64,000 nt of DNA from Pseudomonas protegens. Lineage in GTDB: Bacteria > Pseudomonadota > Gammaproteobacteria > Pseudomonadales > Pseudomonadaceae. The translations under genes were made by a program, and so were the position numbers. The notes under the pieces were generated by a model. The model was not told the origin of the DNA and searched no databases. It saw only the letters and a list, made by a program, of their open reading frames with translations. Shown here one piece after another: positions 29,507-43,548 of the stretch. Position 1 is the first letter of the stretch. Every line of letters starts with the position of its first letter. The stretch spans positions 2,604,001-2,668,000 of the forward strand of contig NZ_CP060201.1 in the NCBI RefSeq assembly GCF_013407925.2, given 5' to 3'.

Positions 29507-29536
29507 CGTTCGCAGCCTTCGGCAGCGGCTACAGGG
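29507..29536. repeat. Single Pseudomonas REP element
   Basis: TCGCAGCCTTCGGCAGCGGC followed by TACAG has the sequence style and imperfect palindrome of a second Pseudomonas REP class, different from the pair at 3030-3086. It stands in the gap between two terminators. I see no gene in 29425-29570. Confidence 0.7.
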
Positions 29537-29570
29537 TGGGCCATGTGGAACCTGCCAGAGCCAGAAACAA

Positions 29571-29596
29571 CAAGGCCCGCGGGTAGGCGGGCCTTG
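29571..29596 (-). terminator. Terminator of the PqiC-type lipoprotein gene
   Basis: CAAGGCCCGC / GCGGGCCTTG forms a 10-bp stem 18 bases after the lipoprotein stop. On the minus strand it is followed by TTGTTTC, a moderate T tract. Confidence 0.7.
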
Positions 29597-29613
29597 TCTG
29601 ACAGCGATTTACT

Positions 29614-30324
29614 TCAGAACCGGAACACTTCCATATCCGTGCGGATCGGCGTGGCCATCGGAATCTTCGGCTGCTTGCCCTGCTCCACGGGCTTGGGCGC
29701 TGGCGCCGGTGTGGCCTTGCGCGGCACTTCCGCCACGGCCGGCTGGTTGGCCAGGGGCTTGAGGGCCACCGACAGTTGCTCGGCCAGGCGCTGCAGCAAT
29801 ACGCCCTGGGCCTGGACCTGGGAAGCGGTGGTGCCCGCATGCTGCTCCTGCAGGTGCACGATGCGGTTATCCCGCACCTGGCCACGCCGGTCGATCAGAC
29901 GCCACTGCGCGTCCAGCACCGCCGGCTGCGACTTGCCGGAATCCAGGCGGGTGATCGACAGCAGGACCTGTACATCCGGGGTGAAGCCGCTGGTCGCCGG
30001 CGCCAGTACTACACGCTGACTGTCCAGATGACCGGCCACCTGGCGCAACAGCAACTGGTCGATGTCCGAAGACAGGCTGCCCGCCCAACGACCATCGGTG
30101 GACGCTTGCAGGCTGCCATCGTCCTGGCGTTGCAGGAGGGTTTCACGTTGCAGGTAATCGGCGATCAGCACCGGCCCCAACAATACCGACATGCCGGCAC
30201 TGGCCGGTTGGGCTGGACTTCCGCTGTCCAGCTGATACAGCGACACCGGCTGGTGCACGCTGCAACCCGCCAGGCCAAGAACGCCCGCGAGCAGAAAAAC
30301 AAGAGGAAGGCGCAGAGCAGTCAT
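29614..30324 (-). CDS. PqiC/YmbA-type ABC auxiliary lipoprotein
   Basis: 236 aa from the second of two adjacent ATG codons (30324); GGATGGG lies just upstream. The signal peptide MTALRLPLVFLLAGVLGLAGC ends in a lipobox (LAGC), so the mature protein should be an outer-membrane lipoprotein. SVHQPVSLYQLDSG, VLIADYLQRETLLQR, RWAGSLSSDIDQLLLRQVA and WRLIDRRGQVRD are typical of the DUF330 family that partners with MCE/PqiB lipid transport systems. No MCE or permease gene is adjacent, so its partner is unknown. It follows parC by 177 bases; a hairpin in that gap suggests separate transcription. Confidence 0.8.
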   Translation of the reverse strand: MTALRLPLVFLLAGVLGLAGCSVHQPVSLYQLDSGSPAQPASAGMSVLLGPVLIADYLQRETLLQRQDDGSLQASTDGRWAGSLSSDIDQLLLRQVAGHLDSQRVVLAPATSGFTPDVQVLLSITRLDSGKSQPAVLDAQWRLIDRRGQVRDNRIVHLQEQHAGTTASQVQAQGVLLQRLAEQLSVALKPLANQPAVAEVPRKATPAPAPKPVEQGKQPKIPMATPIRTDMEVFRF

Positions 30325-30369
30325 CATCCCATCCAGGTGGCGGCCACAAGGCTGGCCACAGTGTAAATA

Positions 30370-30406
30370 CTCAAAAAAATTGAATAACGCCGGCAAGGCC
30401 GGCGTT
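30370..30406 (-). terminator. Probable terminator after parC
   Basis: On the minus strand AACGCCGGC-CTT-GCCGGCGTT is followed by ATTCAATTTTTTT. It lies about 95 bases after the parC stop. Confidence 0.65.
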
Positions 30407-30501
30407 TGAAAGCGCATATCATCCGTGAATATGCGCCTTGACTCCAGTGTTCCAGCATCGATCCGCCGCTTAAATCCAGGATCAGGCGCTCTGGCCGGCA
30501 C

Positions 30502-33285
<2,784 letters not shown>

Positions 33286-33289
<4 letters not shown>

Positions 33290-34269
33290 GGCTGGGCACT
33301 CCAGCCGCCTTCAGGGGCGGCAAAGCGCCAGACGATGGGGCGGGCCTCGCCATCGGCGCGGGCGCCGTTGTTGTTGTCCAGTCCGATCCAGGCGCCCTTG
33401 GCATCCACCACCAGCGCCTCGGCCAAACCGTAAGGCTGTGGATAACGCCGGTGTTCCACCAGCGCCTCGGCAGCAAAGGACCAGCAGCGCTCGACCTTGG
33501 CGCTCTGCCCATCCCGGCGGCAGATCTGGTAGGCGTTACGCTCCAGAGTGAACAGCTTGCCGTCAAACAAAGCCAGGTCGGCAAAGTCCCGGGACACCGC
33601 CTTGGCGTTGGGCACCTGCTGCGGCTGCATTTCCGAGCCGGCCTCACTGAGCAGCACGCAACCGCCATCACAGTCCCAGGTGGTCTGCCCACGCTTGATC
33701 AACAGCAGCCCGCGCCGCTCACGCTCTGCCGCCAGCCAGATCCGGTCGCCGGCGGGGTTCACCGCCAGGCCTTCGAACAAGGCATTGAAATGCAGGAGCA
33801 TGCCGCTGGCCCGTGCTTCACGGACCATGATCGGCGAAATCTTCAACCAGGCCGGAGCGCCTTGCGCCGGTACTTTGAGCACCGTGGCGTGAGCTTCGCT
33901 GACCACGTATTTGTTGCCCGCGGCGTCGCAGGAGATGCCTTCGAAATCCAGATCGCCGCCACGCACGAAGGACGCGGCCCAGGTCCGCGACTTCAAGCCC
34001 CAGGGCAAGCCTGTGTCCGGCACCGCCGGCACCTCCAGCTTGAGGGCCTCGGCCTGCCAGACGCTGTCGCGGGTATCGAGCTTGTAGATCTGATCGTCAT
34101 CGCGGTCGGAAACCGTCCACAATTCCTGGCCGCACAGCGCCAGCCCGGACAGATTGCCACCGCGCATGCCTTCGACAGGATGCTCGGACAGCAAGGTCAG
34201 TTCGGGCGCAGGCGCGGCCACCACCGAGGTTGCCAATAGCGCTAGGGCCAGGGCAAAACCTCTGTGCAT
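33286..34269 (-). CDS. Secreted esterase-like/phytase-like beta-propeller protein
   Basis: 327 aa. A signal peptide (GFALALALLATSVVAAPAP) indicates export. The mature part resembles the 'esterase-like activity of phytase' family: LSGLALCGQELWTVSDRDDDQIYKLDT, GGDLDFEGISCDAAGNKYVVSE, FEGLAVNPAGDRIWLAAERER and EALVVDAKGAWIGLDNNNGAR look like propeller blades with acidic metal sites. The enzymatic activity is not established by the sequence. The start ATG overlaps the parE stop as TGATG. Confidence 0.8.
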
Positions 34270-36173
34270 CAGGCCAGCACCTCGGCCAGGTTGCCCTTGG
34301 ACTCCAGCCAGGATTTGCGATCACCGGCGCGCTTCTTCGCCAGCAGCATGTCCATGATTTCCGCGGTGGCCTCGACGTCGTCCAGGGTCAACTGCACCAG
34401 GCGCCGGGTGTTCGGGTCCATGGTGGTCTCGCGCAGTTGCGGCGGGTTCATTTCACCCAGCCCCTTGAATCGGGTGACCTGGGGCTTACCGCGTTTCTTC
34501 TCGGCCACCAGGCGGTCGAGAATGCCGTCGCGCTCGGCCTCGTCCAGGGCGTAGAAGATCTCCTTGCCCAGGTCGATGCGGTACAGCGGCGGCATGGCCA
34601 CATAGACGTGGCCGGCATCCACCAGCGGACGGAAATGCTGGACGAACAGGGCACAGAGCAAGGTGGCGATGTGCAGACCGTCGGAGTCGGCGTCGGCGAG
34701 GATGCAGATCTTGCCGTAGCGCAGCTGGCTCATGTCCTCGGCACCCGGATCGACACCGATGGCCACGGCGATGTTGTGCACTTCCTGGCTGGCCAAAACT
34801 TCGCTGCCGTCCACTTCCCAGGTGTTGAGGATCTTGCCGCGCAACGGCAGGATCGCCTGGAACTCCTTGTCCCGCGCCTGCTTGGCCGAACCGCCGGCGG
34901 AGTCACCCTCCACCAGGAACAGCTCGGAACGCATCGGGTCCTGGCCGGCGCAGTCCGCCAGCTTGCCGGGCAACGCCGGGCCCTGGGTAATGCGCTTGCG
35001 CTCGACCTTCTTGCTGGCTTTCAGGCGACGGCCGGCGTTGCTGATGGCCAGTTCCGCCAGTTGCATGCCCAGCTCGGGGTTGGCATTGAGCCACAGGCTG
35101 AAGGCGTCCTTGACCACACCGGAAACGAAAGCCGCCGCCTCACGGGACGACAGCCGCTCCTTGGTCTGGCCGGAGAACTGCGCGTCCTGCATCTTCATCG
35201 ACAAGACGAAGGCGATGCGCTCCCAGACGTCTTCCGGGGCCAGCTTGAGGCCGCGGGGCAACAGGTTGCGGAATTCGCAGAACTCGCGCATGGCATCCAG
35301 CAGGCCCTGGCGCAGGCCGTTGACGTGGGTACCGCCCTGGGCCGTGGGGATCAGGTTGACGTAGCTTTCCTGAACGCTGTCGCCGCCTTCGGGCAGCCAC
35401 AGCAGGGCCCAGTCCACCGCTTCCTTGTTGCCTGCCAGGCTGCCGCAGAAGGGTTCGTTGGGCAGGCGCTCGAATTCACTGACCGCGTCCACCAGGTAGG
35501 AACGCAAGCCGTCTTCGTAATGCCACTCGACCTTCTCGCCGCTGGACTTGTCCTCGAAGCTCACCAGCAGCCCCGGGCACAGCACGGCCTTGGCCTTGAG
35601 CACATGCTTGAGACGGCTGACGGAGAATTTCGGCGAATCGAAGTATTTCGGATCCGGGGCAAAGTACACGCTGGTACCGGTGTTGCGCTTGCCCACGGTG
35701 CCGACCACTTCCAGCTCGCTGGCCTTGTAGCCGTCGGCGAAGGTCATCTGGTATTCGTTGCCGTCGCGCTTGACCCGCACCCGCACCTGGTTCGACAGGG
35801 CGTTGACCACGGAAATGCCCACCCCGTGCAGACCGCCGGAGAACTGGTAGTTCTTGTTGGAGAACTTGCCGCCGGCATGGAGCTTGGTGAGGATCAGCTC
35901 GATCCCGGAGACGCCCTCTTCCGGGTGGATGTCCACGGGCATGCCGCGGCCGTCGTCGCAGACTTCCAGGGAATGGTCGGCATGCAGGATGACCTGTATC
36001 GACTTCGCATGGCCGGCCAGGGCTTCGTCGACGCTGTTGTCGATGACTTCCTGGGCCAGATGGTTGGGCCGCGTGGTGTCGGTGTACATGCCCGGGCGTT
36101 TGCGCACCGGGTCGAGTCCCGAGAGGACTTCGATGGCGTCTGCGTTATAAGAGCTAGCGCTGGGAGTGGCCAT
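34269..36173 (-). CDS. parE: DNA topoisomerase IV subunit B
   Basis: 634 aa. The GHKL ATPase domain has VIDNSVDEALAG, DDGRGMPVDIHPEEGVSGIELILTKLHAGGKF and GGLHGVGISVVNALS. The TOPRIM domain has ELFLVEGDSAGGSAKQARD, LPLRGKILN and ILADADSDGLHI. It supplies ATP-driven gate opening for ParC. It lies after yqiA, as in E. coli, and its stop overlaps the next gene. Confidence 0.98.
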   Translation of the reverse strand: MATPSASSYNADAIEVLSGLDPVRKRPGMYTDTTRPNHLAQEVIDNSVDEALAGHAKSIQVILHADHSLEVCDDGRGMPVDIHPEEGVSGIELILTKLHAGGKFSNKNYQFSGGLHGVGISVVNALSNQVRVRVKRDGNEYQMTFADGYKASELEVVGTVGKRNTGTSVYFAPDPKYFDSPKFSVSRLKHVLKAKAVLCPGLLVSFEDKSSGEKVEWHYEDGLRSYLVDAVSEFERLPNEPFCGSLAGNKEAVDWALLWLPEGGDSVQESYVNLIPTAQGGTHVNGLRQGLLDAMREFCEFRNLLPRGLKLAPEDVWERIAFVLSMKMQDAQFSGQTKERLSSREAAAFVSGVVKDAFSLWLNANPELGMQLAELAISNAGRRLKASKKVERKRITQGPALPGKLADCAGQDPMRSELFLVEGDSAGGSAKQARDKEFQAILPLRGKILNTWEVDGSEVLASQEVHNIAVAIGVDPGAEDMSQLRYGKICILADADSDGLHIATLLCALFVQHFRPLVDAGHVYVAMPPLYRIDLGKEIFYALDEAERDGILDRLVAEKKRGKPQVTRFKGLGEMNPPQLRETTMDPNTRRLVQLTLDDVEATAEIMDMLLAKKRAGDRKSWLESKGNLAEVLA

Positions 36174-36215
36174 GGGTTCTCGTCGTTAGTCGTTCAATGA
36201 ATATGGGGCGGGGCT

Positions 36216-36824
36216 TCACAGTGCGGTGAAGTCGATCGCCTGGTACTGATCGGCAGTGATGCCGGCAAAGTTCAACATCGCCGGCAATTGTCCGGCAAAA
36301 CCTTGGAAACTATGATCGCCGCCGGCCTGGATGCGCAAGGCGCAGGCGCGGTAGTAGCGCTCGGCGCTGCGATAGTCCAGGGTCTCGTCCCCGGTCTGCA
36401 ACCACACCTGATAACGCTGCGGGTCCTGGGGAGGCGCGACTTCCAGCGCCGCCAGCGCCGCCACGTGGTCGTGGGTCAGTTCCCAGGTTTCGTCGGTGTA
36501 CAGGTTCTTCTGCGTGCCCAGATAACCGTCGAACATCCGGTGCGGGCTGACCGCAGGGTTGATCAGCAGGGCTTTCAGACCATAGCGCTCGGCAAGGTGA
36601 GTCGCATAGTAGCCGCCGAGCGAGCTGCCGACCAGCAATGGACGACCGAGTTCGGCAATCGCCTGTTCCAGCTGGCCAATGGCCTGGCGTGGATGGTGAT
36701 GCAGGGCCGGTACGCGCAATTGCTCGGCCAGCCCCATTTGCTCCATGACACGCCGCAACTGGGAGGCCTTGATCGACGCGGGAGCACTGTTGAAGCCGTG
36801 GATATAAAGGATCGAACCGGACAT
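36216..36824 (-). CDS. yqiA: YqiA-type serine esterase
   Basis: 202 aa from ATG 36824, with GGAG five bases upstream. An alpha/beta hydrolase: ILYIHGFNSAPAS (oxyanion region), GSSLGGYYA (nucleophile Ser), QTGDETLDY (Asp) and GGDHSFQGF (His). The E. coli relative hydrolyses short acyl esters; the natural substrate is unknown. It lies between cpdA and parE, the same order as in E. coli. Confidence 0.92.
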   Translation of the reverse strand: MSGSILYIHGFNSAPASIKASQLRRVMEQMGLAEQLRVPALHHHPRQAIGQLEQAIAELGRPLLVGSSLGGYYATHLAERYGLKALLINPAVSPHRMFDGYLGTQKNLYTDETWELTHDHVAALAALEVAPPQDPQRYQVWLQTGDETLDYRSAERYYRACALRIQAGGDHSFQGFAGQLPAMLNFAGITADQYQAIDFTAL

Positions 36825-36891
36825 GCGAACTCCCTGTGCACCTGGGCAAAAGCCGCAGTTTACAGGGATGGCAGCGGCGAACGAAGCCGCT

Positions 36892-37707
36892 TCAGTAGCC
36901 GTTGCTGCCGTAATCGATGCTGAAGGCGTAGCCGTGGACCCGCTCCACACCGGTTTCCAACCGTCCATCGGGCAGCAGGCGCAGCCAGCGATAGCCGGGC
37001 ACCTGCTCTTCGACCTTGAAGTCGTCGCTGCCGGGCTCGAACTGGATGCAGGTGGAGGGTGAGGCCAACAGCCGCACGTCGCCCCGCTGGCGGTCGATCT
37101 CCTGATGCACATGCCCCCAGAGCAAGGCGCGAACCTGGGGGAAGCGGTCGAGCACGGCGAACAGCGCCTCGGCATTGCGCAGGCCGATGGGCTCCATCCA
37201 GGCGCAATCGATGGATACCGGATGGTGGTGCAGGCAGATCAGGTGATGACGTTCAGGCGCCTCGCACAGGGAGCGGGCCAGCAATTGCAACTGGTCGTCC
37301 CGCAGATAGCCCGGCACCGAGCCGGGCACCGCCGAATCCAGCAGGGTTATGCGCCAGTTGCCGATATCGATGATCGGTTGCAGCAGATCGCTGTCCCCCG
37401 TCGCCAACTGCATGACCTGCGGCTCGTCATGATTACCGGGCAACCAGCGGCCTGGCGCCGGAATCTGCCGGGTCAATTGGCGAAAGCGTTGATAGGACTC
37501 CAGCGTGCCGTCCTGGGACAGATCGCCGGTGGCCAGCATCAGGTCGATCCGTGGCTGCTGCGCCAGCACCAGGTCGATGACCCGTTGCAGGCTGTCGGCG
37601 GTGTTCATGCCCAACAGCGCGCCGTCGGTCTCGGCAAACAGATGGCTATCGGACAGTTGCACCAGCAGCACCGAGTCGTCGGCAGTCAGTGCGGATACGC
37701 TTGGCAC
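36892..37707 (-). CDS. cpdA: 3',5'-cyclic AMP phosphodiesterase CpdA
   Basis: 271 aa from GTG 37707; GGGAG is six bases upstream, while a GTG 24 bases earlier would read through that site. Calcineurin-like metal ligands are visible in order: QLSDSHLF, ATGDLSQDG, LPGNHDE, CLHHHP and WGHVHQE. CpdA hydrolyses cAMP and so tunes Vfr/Crp-type regulation. Neighbours are the DUF1249 gene upstream and yqiA downstream. Confidence 0.95.
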   Translation of the reverse strand: MPSVSALTADDSVLLVQLSDSHLFAETDGALLGMNTADSLQRVIDLVLAQQPRIDLMLATGDLSQDGTLESYQRFRQLTRQIPAPGRWLPGNHDEPQVMQLATGDSDLLQPIIDIGNWRITLLDSAVPGSVPGYLRDDQLQLLARSLCEAPERHHLICLHHHPVSIDCAWMEPIGLRNAEALFAVLDRFPQVRALLWGHVHQEIDRQRGDVRLLASPSTCIQFEPGSDDFKVEEQVPGYRWLRLLPDGRLETGVERVHGYAFSIDYGSNGY

Positions 37708-37806
37708 GGTGTTCTCCCGGAGCAAGGGCACAAAGCATGATGAAGGCGGTAATTATGCTGGGGGAAGTGAAAAAGAGGAAACCTGGGAAGCGGACCCAGT
37801 TCACAT

Positions 37807-38259
37807 CTAGCGCACCGCTTCGAACTCGTGCCCACAGGCCAGGCAGTGGCTCAGCCACTCGCCCAGAAAAACATTCAACTGGGCCTTCTCGTCCGGCTGG
37901 TGCATGAAGGCATTCGGATAGGGATAGATGCTGCGAAACCGCCGCGCATGCTCGGCACTGATGACCTCCGCCATGCGCGCGTCGTGATAGACCTGCACCT
38001 CCAGCTGCGGCACCGGCAGCCAGGGCAGGCTGTGCTCCTGGCGCACCTGCAAGGTGGTGGTGTAAGGGCAGGCCAGCACCACTTCCAGGGCCAGTACACC
38101 GAGCATCTGCTCGCCCTGGGTCACGGCGATGCGCCGCGCCACAGGCTGGTTGCGCATATCGGGCAGCAGGCGCATCAGTCGGGCGTAGTTGGCCTCGCAG
38201 GAAGCTTGCAGCCCCGCGAGATCCACCCGATAGCGGTCGCGTACCTTGTTTACGACCAT
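37807..38259 (-). CDS. DUF1249 family protein (YqiB-like)
   Basis: 150 aa, soluble, with no membrane segment. It begins VVNKVRDRYRVDLAGLQASCEANYARLMRLLP and contains the conserved YHDARMAEVISAEHARRFRSIYPYPN. The family has no assigned function. Its start overlaps the nudF stop by 10 bases, and cpdA follows after 99 bases, the same order as nudF-yqiB-cpdA in E. coli. Confidence 0.9.
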   Translation of the reverse strand: MVVNKVRDRYRVDLAGLQASCEANYARLMRLLPDMRNQPVARRIAVTQGEQMLGVLALEVVLACPYTTTLQVRQEHSLPWLPVPQLEVQVYHDARMAEVISAEHARRFRSIYPYPNAFMHQPDEKAQLNVFLGEWLSHCLACGHEFEAVR

Positions 38260-38867
38260 AACCCCCTCACTTCAGCGCGATTGAGCGCCAACCACTGCAA
38301 GGCAATGATGCTGGCGGCATTGCAGATCCGCCCGTCGCGCATGGCCTGCTGCGCATCTTCATAGGCCATCACCGACACCCGGATGTCCTCCGCCTCTTCC
38401 TCCAGCCCGTGCAACCCGCCGGCGGCACTGCTGTCGCAACGCCCCAGGAACAGATGGACGAATTCGGTACTGCCCCCTGGCGATGGAAAGTACTGGGTCA
38501 TCGGCCACAGCGCCGAGATCTCCAGGCCCGCTTCTTCCTGCGCCTCGCGACGCGCCACTTCTTCGGGCTGCTCGTCCTTGTCGATCAACCCGGCCACCAG
38601 TTCCACCAGCCAGGGCGTGGCGGCCTTGCCCATGGCGCCGATGCGAAACTGTTCGATCAGCACCACCTCATCGCGCTGCGGATCGTACGGCAGTACGCAG
38701 ACCGCATCGTGACGCAGCAGGACTTCACGATTGATTTCACGCCCCATGCCACCGGCGAACAGCTCATGACGCAGTTGCAGGCGATCGAGCCGGTAGAAAC
38801 CCTGGAAGCAGTTCTCGCGCCGGATGATCTCGACGGCACTCGGCGTGGAGTTGGCAAAGTCAGTCAT
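38250..38867 (-). CDS. nudF: ADP-ribose pyrophosphatase (Nudix)
   Basis: 205 aa from ATG 38867 (MTDFANSTPSAVEIIRRENCF), with GAGGA five bases upstream. The Nudix box is complete: G-x5-E-x7-REAQEEAGL in GLIDKDEQPEEVARREAQEEAGL. It cleaves ADP-ribose to AMP and ribose-5-phosphate. It heads the minus-strand string that ends with parC. Confidence 0.95.
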   Translation of the reverse strand: MTDFANSTPSAVEIIRRENCFQGFYRLDRLQLRHELFAGGMGREINREVLLRHDAVCVLPYDPQRDEVVLIEQFRIGAMGKAATPWLVELVAGLIDKDEQPEEVARREAQEEAGLEISALWPMTQYFPSPGGSTEFVHLFLGRCDSSAAGGLHGLEEEAEDIRVSVMAYEDAQQAMRDGRICNAASIIALQWLALNRAEVRGLWS

Positions 38868-39091
38868 AGCAATCCTCGTGTACAGCCTGTTCATCCCGAG
38901 GATCCCCCTCGACTTCGCGCCATCCTAACGCGCCCGCCGTCGCCGATGCAGCCCCTTTAGCCTCAGCGGGATAGACGGCGGGGGGCTAAACCTAATCTAA
39001 TTGCCTGTATTGAGCTTAGTGGCGAACCGACTGCCTCGCAGACAGTCGAAGCCGGTAACTTTTGCCTCCCCCTGGTTTATGAAGGACGCCC

Positions 39092-39835
39092 ATGTCGCTT
39101 GTCAAAATCGCCTCCGTGGCCTGTATCGCCCTGACCCTGGGCGCCTGCCAAAGCCTGTTTCAGCCAAGCTACAACACCCCGCTGGAAACCAAGCGCGAGA
39201 AGTCCGAGCAGCTCAAGCCAGGCTGCAGCGGCGCCGACTGTCCGCTGGTCAACCTCGACACCGTGCACTTTCCCGCCGAGCCGCAACTGGATGCCATCGT
39301 CGAAAAACGCCTGCTGCAAATGACCCGCACCAGCCCCGACGCGGCGCTACCGGCCAGCCTGGCGGCTTACCGTGAACAGTTCCTGCGCAGCGCGGCGGAC
39401 CGCCACGGCATGTACCTGCAATCCAAGGTACGCGAGCAGCATGACGGCCTGGTGATCATCGAACTGGCCAGCTACCTGGACACCGGCGCCGCCAACGGCA
39501 CCCCGGGACGGGGCTTCGTCAACTATTCGCGCCAGCAGCAGCGGGCGCTGAGCCTGGCGGACATGCTGCTGCCCGGCCAGGAAGAGATGTTCTGGAAGGC
39601 CGCGCGGGTCGCCCACAACAACTGGCTGATCAGCACCCACCTGGATCGCGAAGCCGAATTCATCAAGACCTGGCCGTTCCAGAAAACCGCCAACGTGGCG
39701 CTGACCCAGAAAGCCGTGACCCTCAAGTACGACGTCAGCACCATCGCGCCCTCGGTGCTGGGCCATATCGAATTGCAGATTCCCTACGACCGCCTCAAGG
39801 ACGTGCTCAAGCCCGAGCTGTTTCCCGGGAACTGA
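39092..39835 (+). CDS. RsiV-like (DUF3298) lipoprotein
   Basis: 247 aa. The N-terminus MSLVKIASVACIALTLGAC ends in a lipobox (LGAC). SYLDTGAANGTPGRGFVNYSRQQQRALSLADML fits the RsiV/DUF3298 fold, in which an exported domain binds polysaccharide or lysozyme in other bacteria. No sigma factor gene is adjacent, so an anti-sigma role is not supported. It is divergent from nudF across 224 bases. The last 29 bases overlap the convergent cytX gene. Confidence 0.78.
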   Translation: MSLVKIASVACIALTLGACQSLFQPSYNTPLETKREKSEQLKPGCSGADCPLVNLDTVHFPAEPQLDAIVEKRLLQMTRTSPDAALPASLAAYREQFLRSAADRHGMYLQSKVREQHDGLVIIELASYLDTGAANGTPGRGFVNYSRQQQRALSLADMLLPGQEEMFWKAARVAHNNWLISTHLDREAEFIKTWPFQKTANVALTQKAVTLKYDVSTIAPSVLGHIELQIPYDRLKDVLKPELFPGN

Positions 39836-41093
39836 ACGCCCGGCCCAACAGCCACTGCAGCAGCCCTGCCAGCAGCAGCGACGGCAGGGTAGCCCCGACA
39901 TCCGGATACAGGTTGGCCAGCAGGTGATAGGTGCTCACCCCACCCAGCCAGGCCAACAGCGCGGTCCAGCGCCAGGCTGACAGCGAATCGTGCCCGGTGC
40001 GTCGACGCAGGATGAAGTGATCCACCAGCACCACGCCAAACAAGGGCGCGAACACCGAGCCGATCAGCAACAGGAAATTCTGGTACTGGGCCAGCGGCGC
40101 CAGGCAGGCGATCAGGGTGCAGAGCACACCGATGGCCAGGGCCAGGTGCTCGACCTTGAGGCGCAGCAGAATGCCACTGGAAACCGCCGCCGAATGAATG
40201 TCGGCAAAGGCGTTCTCAGACTCGTCGAGCAGGATCAGCAACAACGGAATTCCCAGGCCCGCGCCGGCCAGCGCCAGGAGCAAGGCATTGGCTTCACCGC
40301 TCGGGGCAAAGGCCAGGGTGTAGGCGACGCCCAGGCTCATCAGCCAGAAGTTGCCGATGAAAAAACCCAGGGCCGTGCCGCCGAACACGCTCTTGGCGCG
40401 TTTGCCGAACCGCGAGTAATCGGCGATCAGCGGCAACCACGACAAGGGCATGGCGATGGCGATGTCGAAGCCTGCGGCGAAGGGCATCGAGCCGTCGCCA
40501 GCCTGAGCCTTGAGTGCCGCCAGGTCGGCCCGGGCGAACAGGTTCCAGGTCAGCCACAGGCACGCCGCGAGCAATAGCCAGATGCCCCACTTGCGCAGGA
40601 TCCGGCGGACAAAGGTCAAGGGGCCACTGACCGCCAGCAAGGTCGCCAGGGCGCCAAAAAACAGGGTCCAGAGCAGCGGGTTGGCCAACAGGCTGCCGTC
40701 ACTGAAGGCCCGGGTGCCCAAAAGGCTCGCGGCATCGCGCATGACGATGATTTCAAACGAACCCCAGCCCACCAACTGCAGCAGGTTGAGCAACGCCGGC
40801 AGACTGGCACCGCGCCGGCCCAGGCTGAGCTTGAGCGCAGCCATCGACGACAGGCCGGTGTCGCTGCCGATCACCCCCACCGCCGCCAGCAGCAGAACGC
40901 CCACCGCGGTGCCAAGCAGGATCGCCAGCAACGCATGGGACAGCCCCAGGCCCGGCGCCAACAGCGCACCGGTCTGCAGCACCATCAAACCGATGCCGAG
41001 GGAGAACCACAGGGAAAACAGGTCCCGGGCGCCAAACACACGCCGGTCGGCGGGGACCGCCAGATTGGGGGAATAGGTACTTGGACTGCTCAA
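39807..41093 (-). CDS. cytX: NCS1-family permease CytX, putative hydroxymethylpyrimidine transporter
   Basis: About 428 aa, with some 12 membrane segments. FGARDLFSLWFSLGIGLMVLQTGALLAPGLGL and the later PLSWLPLIADYSRFGK are typical of the purine-cytosine/HMP permease family. The start is uncertain: TTG 41093 is used (LSSPSTYSPNLAVPADRR), another TTG lies 36 bases upstream and neither has a strong binding site. It follows thiC by 100 bases, and both sit downstream of the TPP riboswitch. That context supports uptake of the thiamine pyrimidine precursor (inference) rather than cytosine. Confidence 0.8.
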   Translation of the reverse strand: MSSPSTYSPNLAVPADRRVFGARDLFSLWFSLGIGLMVLQTGALLAPGLGLSHALLAILLGTAVGVLLLAAVGVIGSDTGLSSMAALKLSLGRRGASLPALLNLLQLVGWGSFEIIVMRDAASLLGTRAFSDGSLLANPLLWTLFFGALATLLAVSGPLTFVRRILRKWGIWLLLAACLWLTWNLFARADLAALKAQAGDGSMPFAAGFDIAIAMPLSWLPLIADYSRFGKRAKSVFGGTALGFFIGNFWLMSLGVAYTLAFAPSGEANALLLALAGAGLGIPLLLILLDESENAFADIHSAAVSSGILLRLKVEHLALAIGVLCTLIACLAPLAQYQNFLLLIGSVFAPLFGVVLVDHFILRRRTGHDSLSAWRWTALLAWLGGVSTYHLLANLYPDVGATLPSLLLAGLLQWLLGRAFSSRETARA

Positions 41094-41116
41094 GGGACAT
41101 ATCTCAATAAGAACAG

Positions 41117-41188
41117 GAGCAAGCTGCAAGCCTCAAGCGTCAAGAAAAAGCACTTCGGCCTTTGCTTTCCGCTTGCAGCTTGCAGCTC
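41117..41188. repeat. Long imperfect hairpin built of GCTTGCAG/CTGCAAGC units
   Basis: GAGCAAGCTGCAAGC (41117-41131) faces CGCTTGCAGCTTGCAGCTC (about 41170-41188) across a loop of about 40 bases. It fills the thiC-cytX gap. Related sequence lies at 47711-47795 and, as a single arm, at 61556-61602. Confidence 0.7.
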
Positions 41189-41193
41189 ATGGC

Positions 41194-43350
<2,157 letters not shown>

Positions 43351-43356
43351 CGGGCC

Positions 43357-43386
43357 AGTCTAGACAAAGCCGGGACAGAACGCCAA
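43357..43386 (-). promoter_or_regulatory. sigma70 promoter of thiC-cytX
   Basis: On the minus strand TTGGCG (43386-43381) and TAGACT (43362-43357) are spaced by 18 bases. The predicted start is at the very beginning of the TPP aptamer, which fits a riboswitch transcript. Confidence 0.6.
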
Positions 43387-43548
43387 CACCGGTGCAATAA
43401 GCAGGATGAATGGCGTAATTGCAGGATTGTTGCCATAGGTCAGCAGCTCTACACTCCCAGCCCTATGTCGAACCTTGACGCTCCATGGACCGCGCCTTAG
43501 CCTTGGCGCCTGGATTATCTCCGTAATATCAACTCTAGGGATCGCCGA

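Noticed and set aside
39028..39050. CGACTG/CAGTCG hairpin before the RsiV-like gene
   Set aside because: Only six base pairs with no T run, and no sign of a conserved regulator site. I did not list it.
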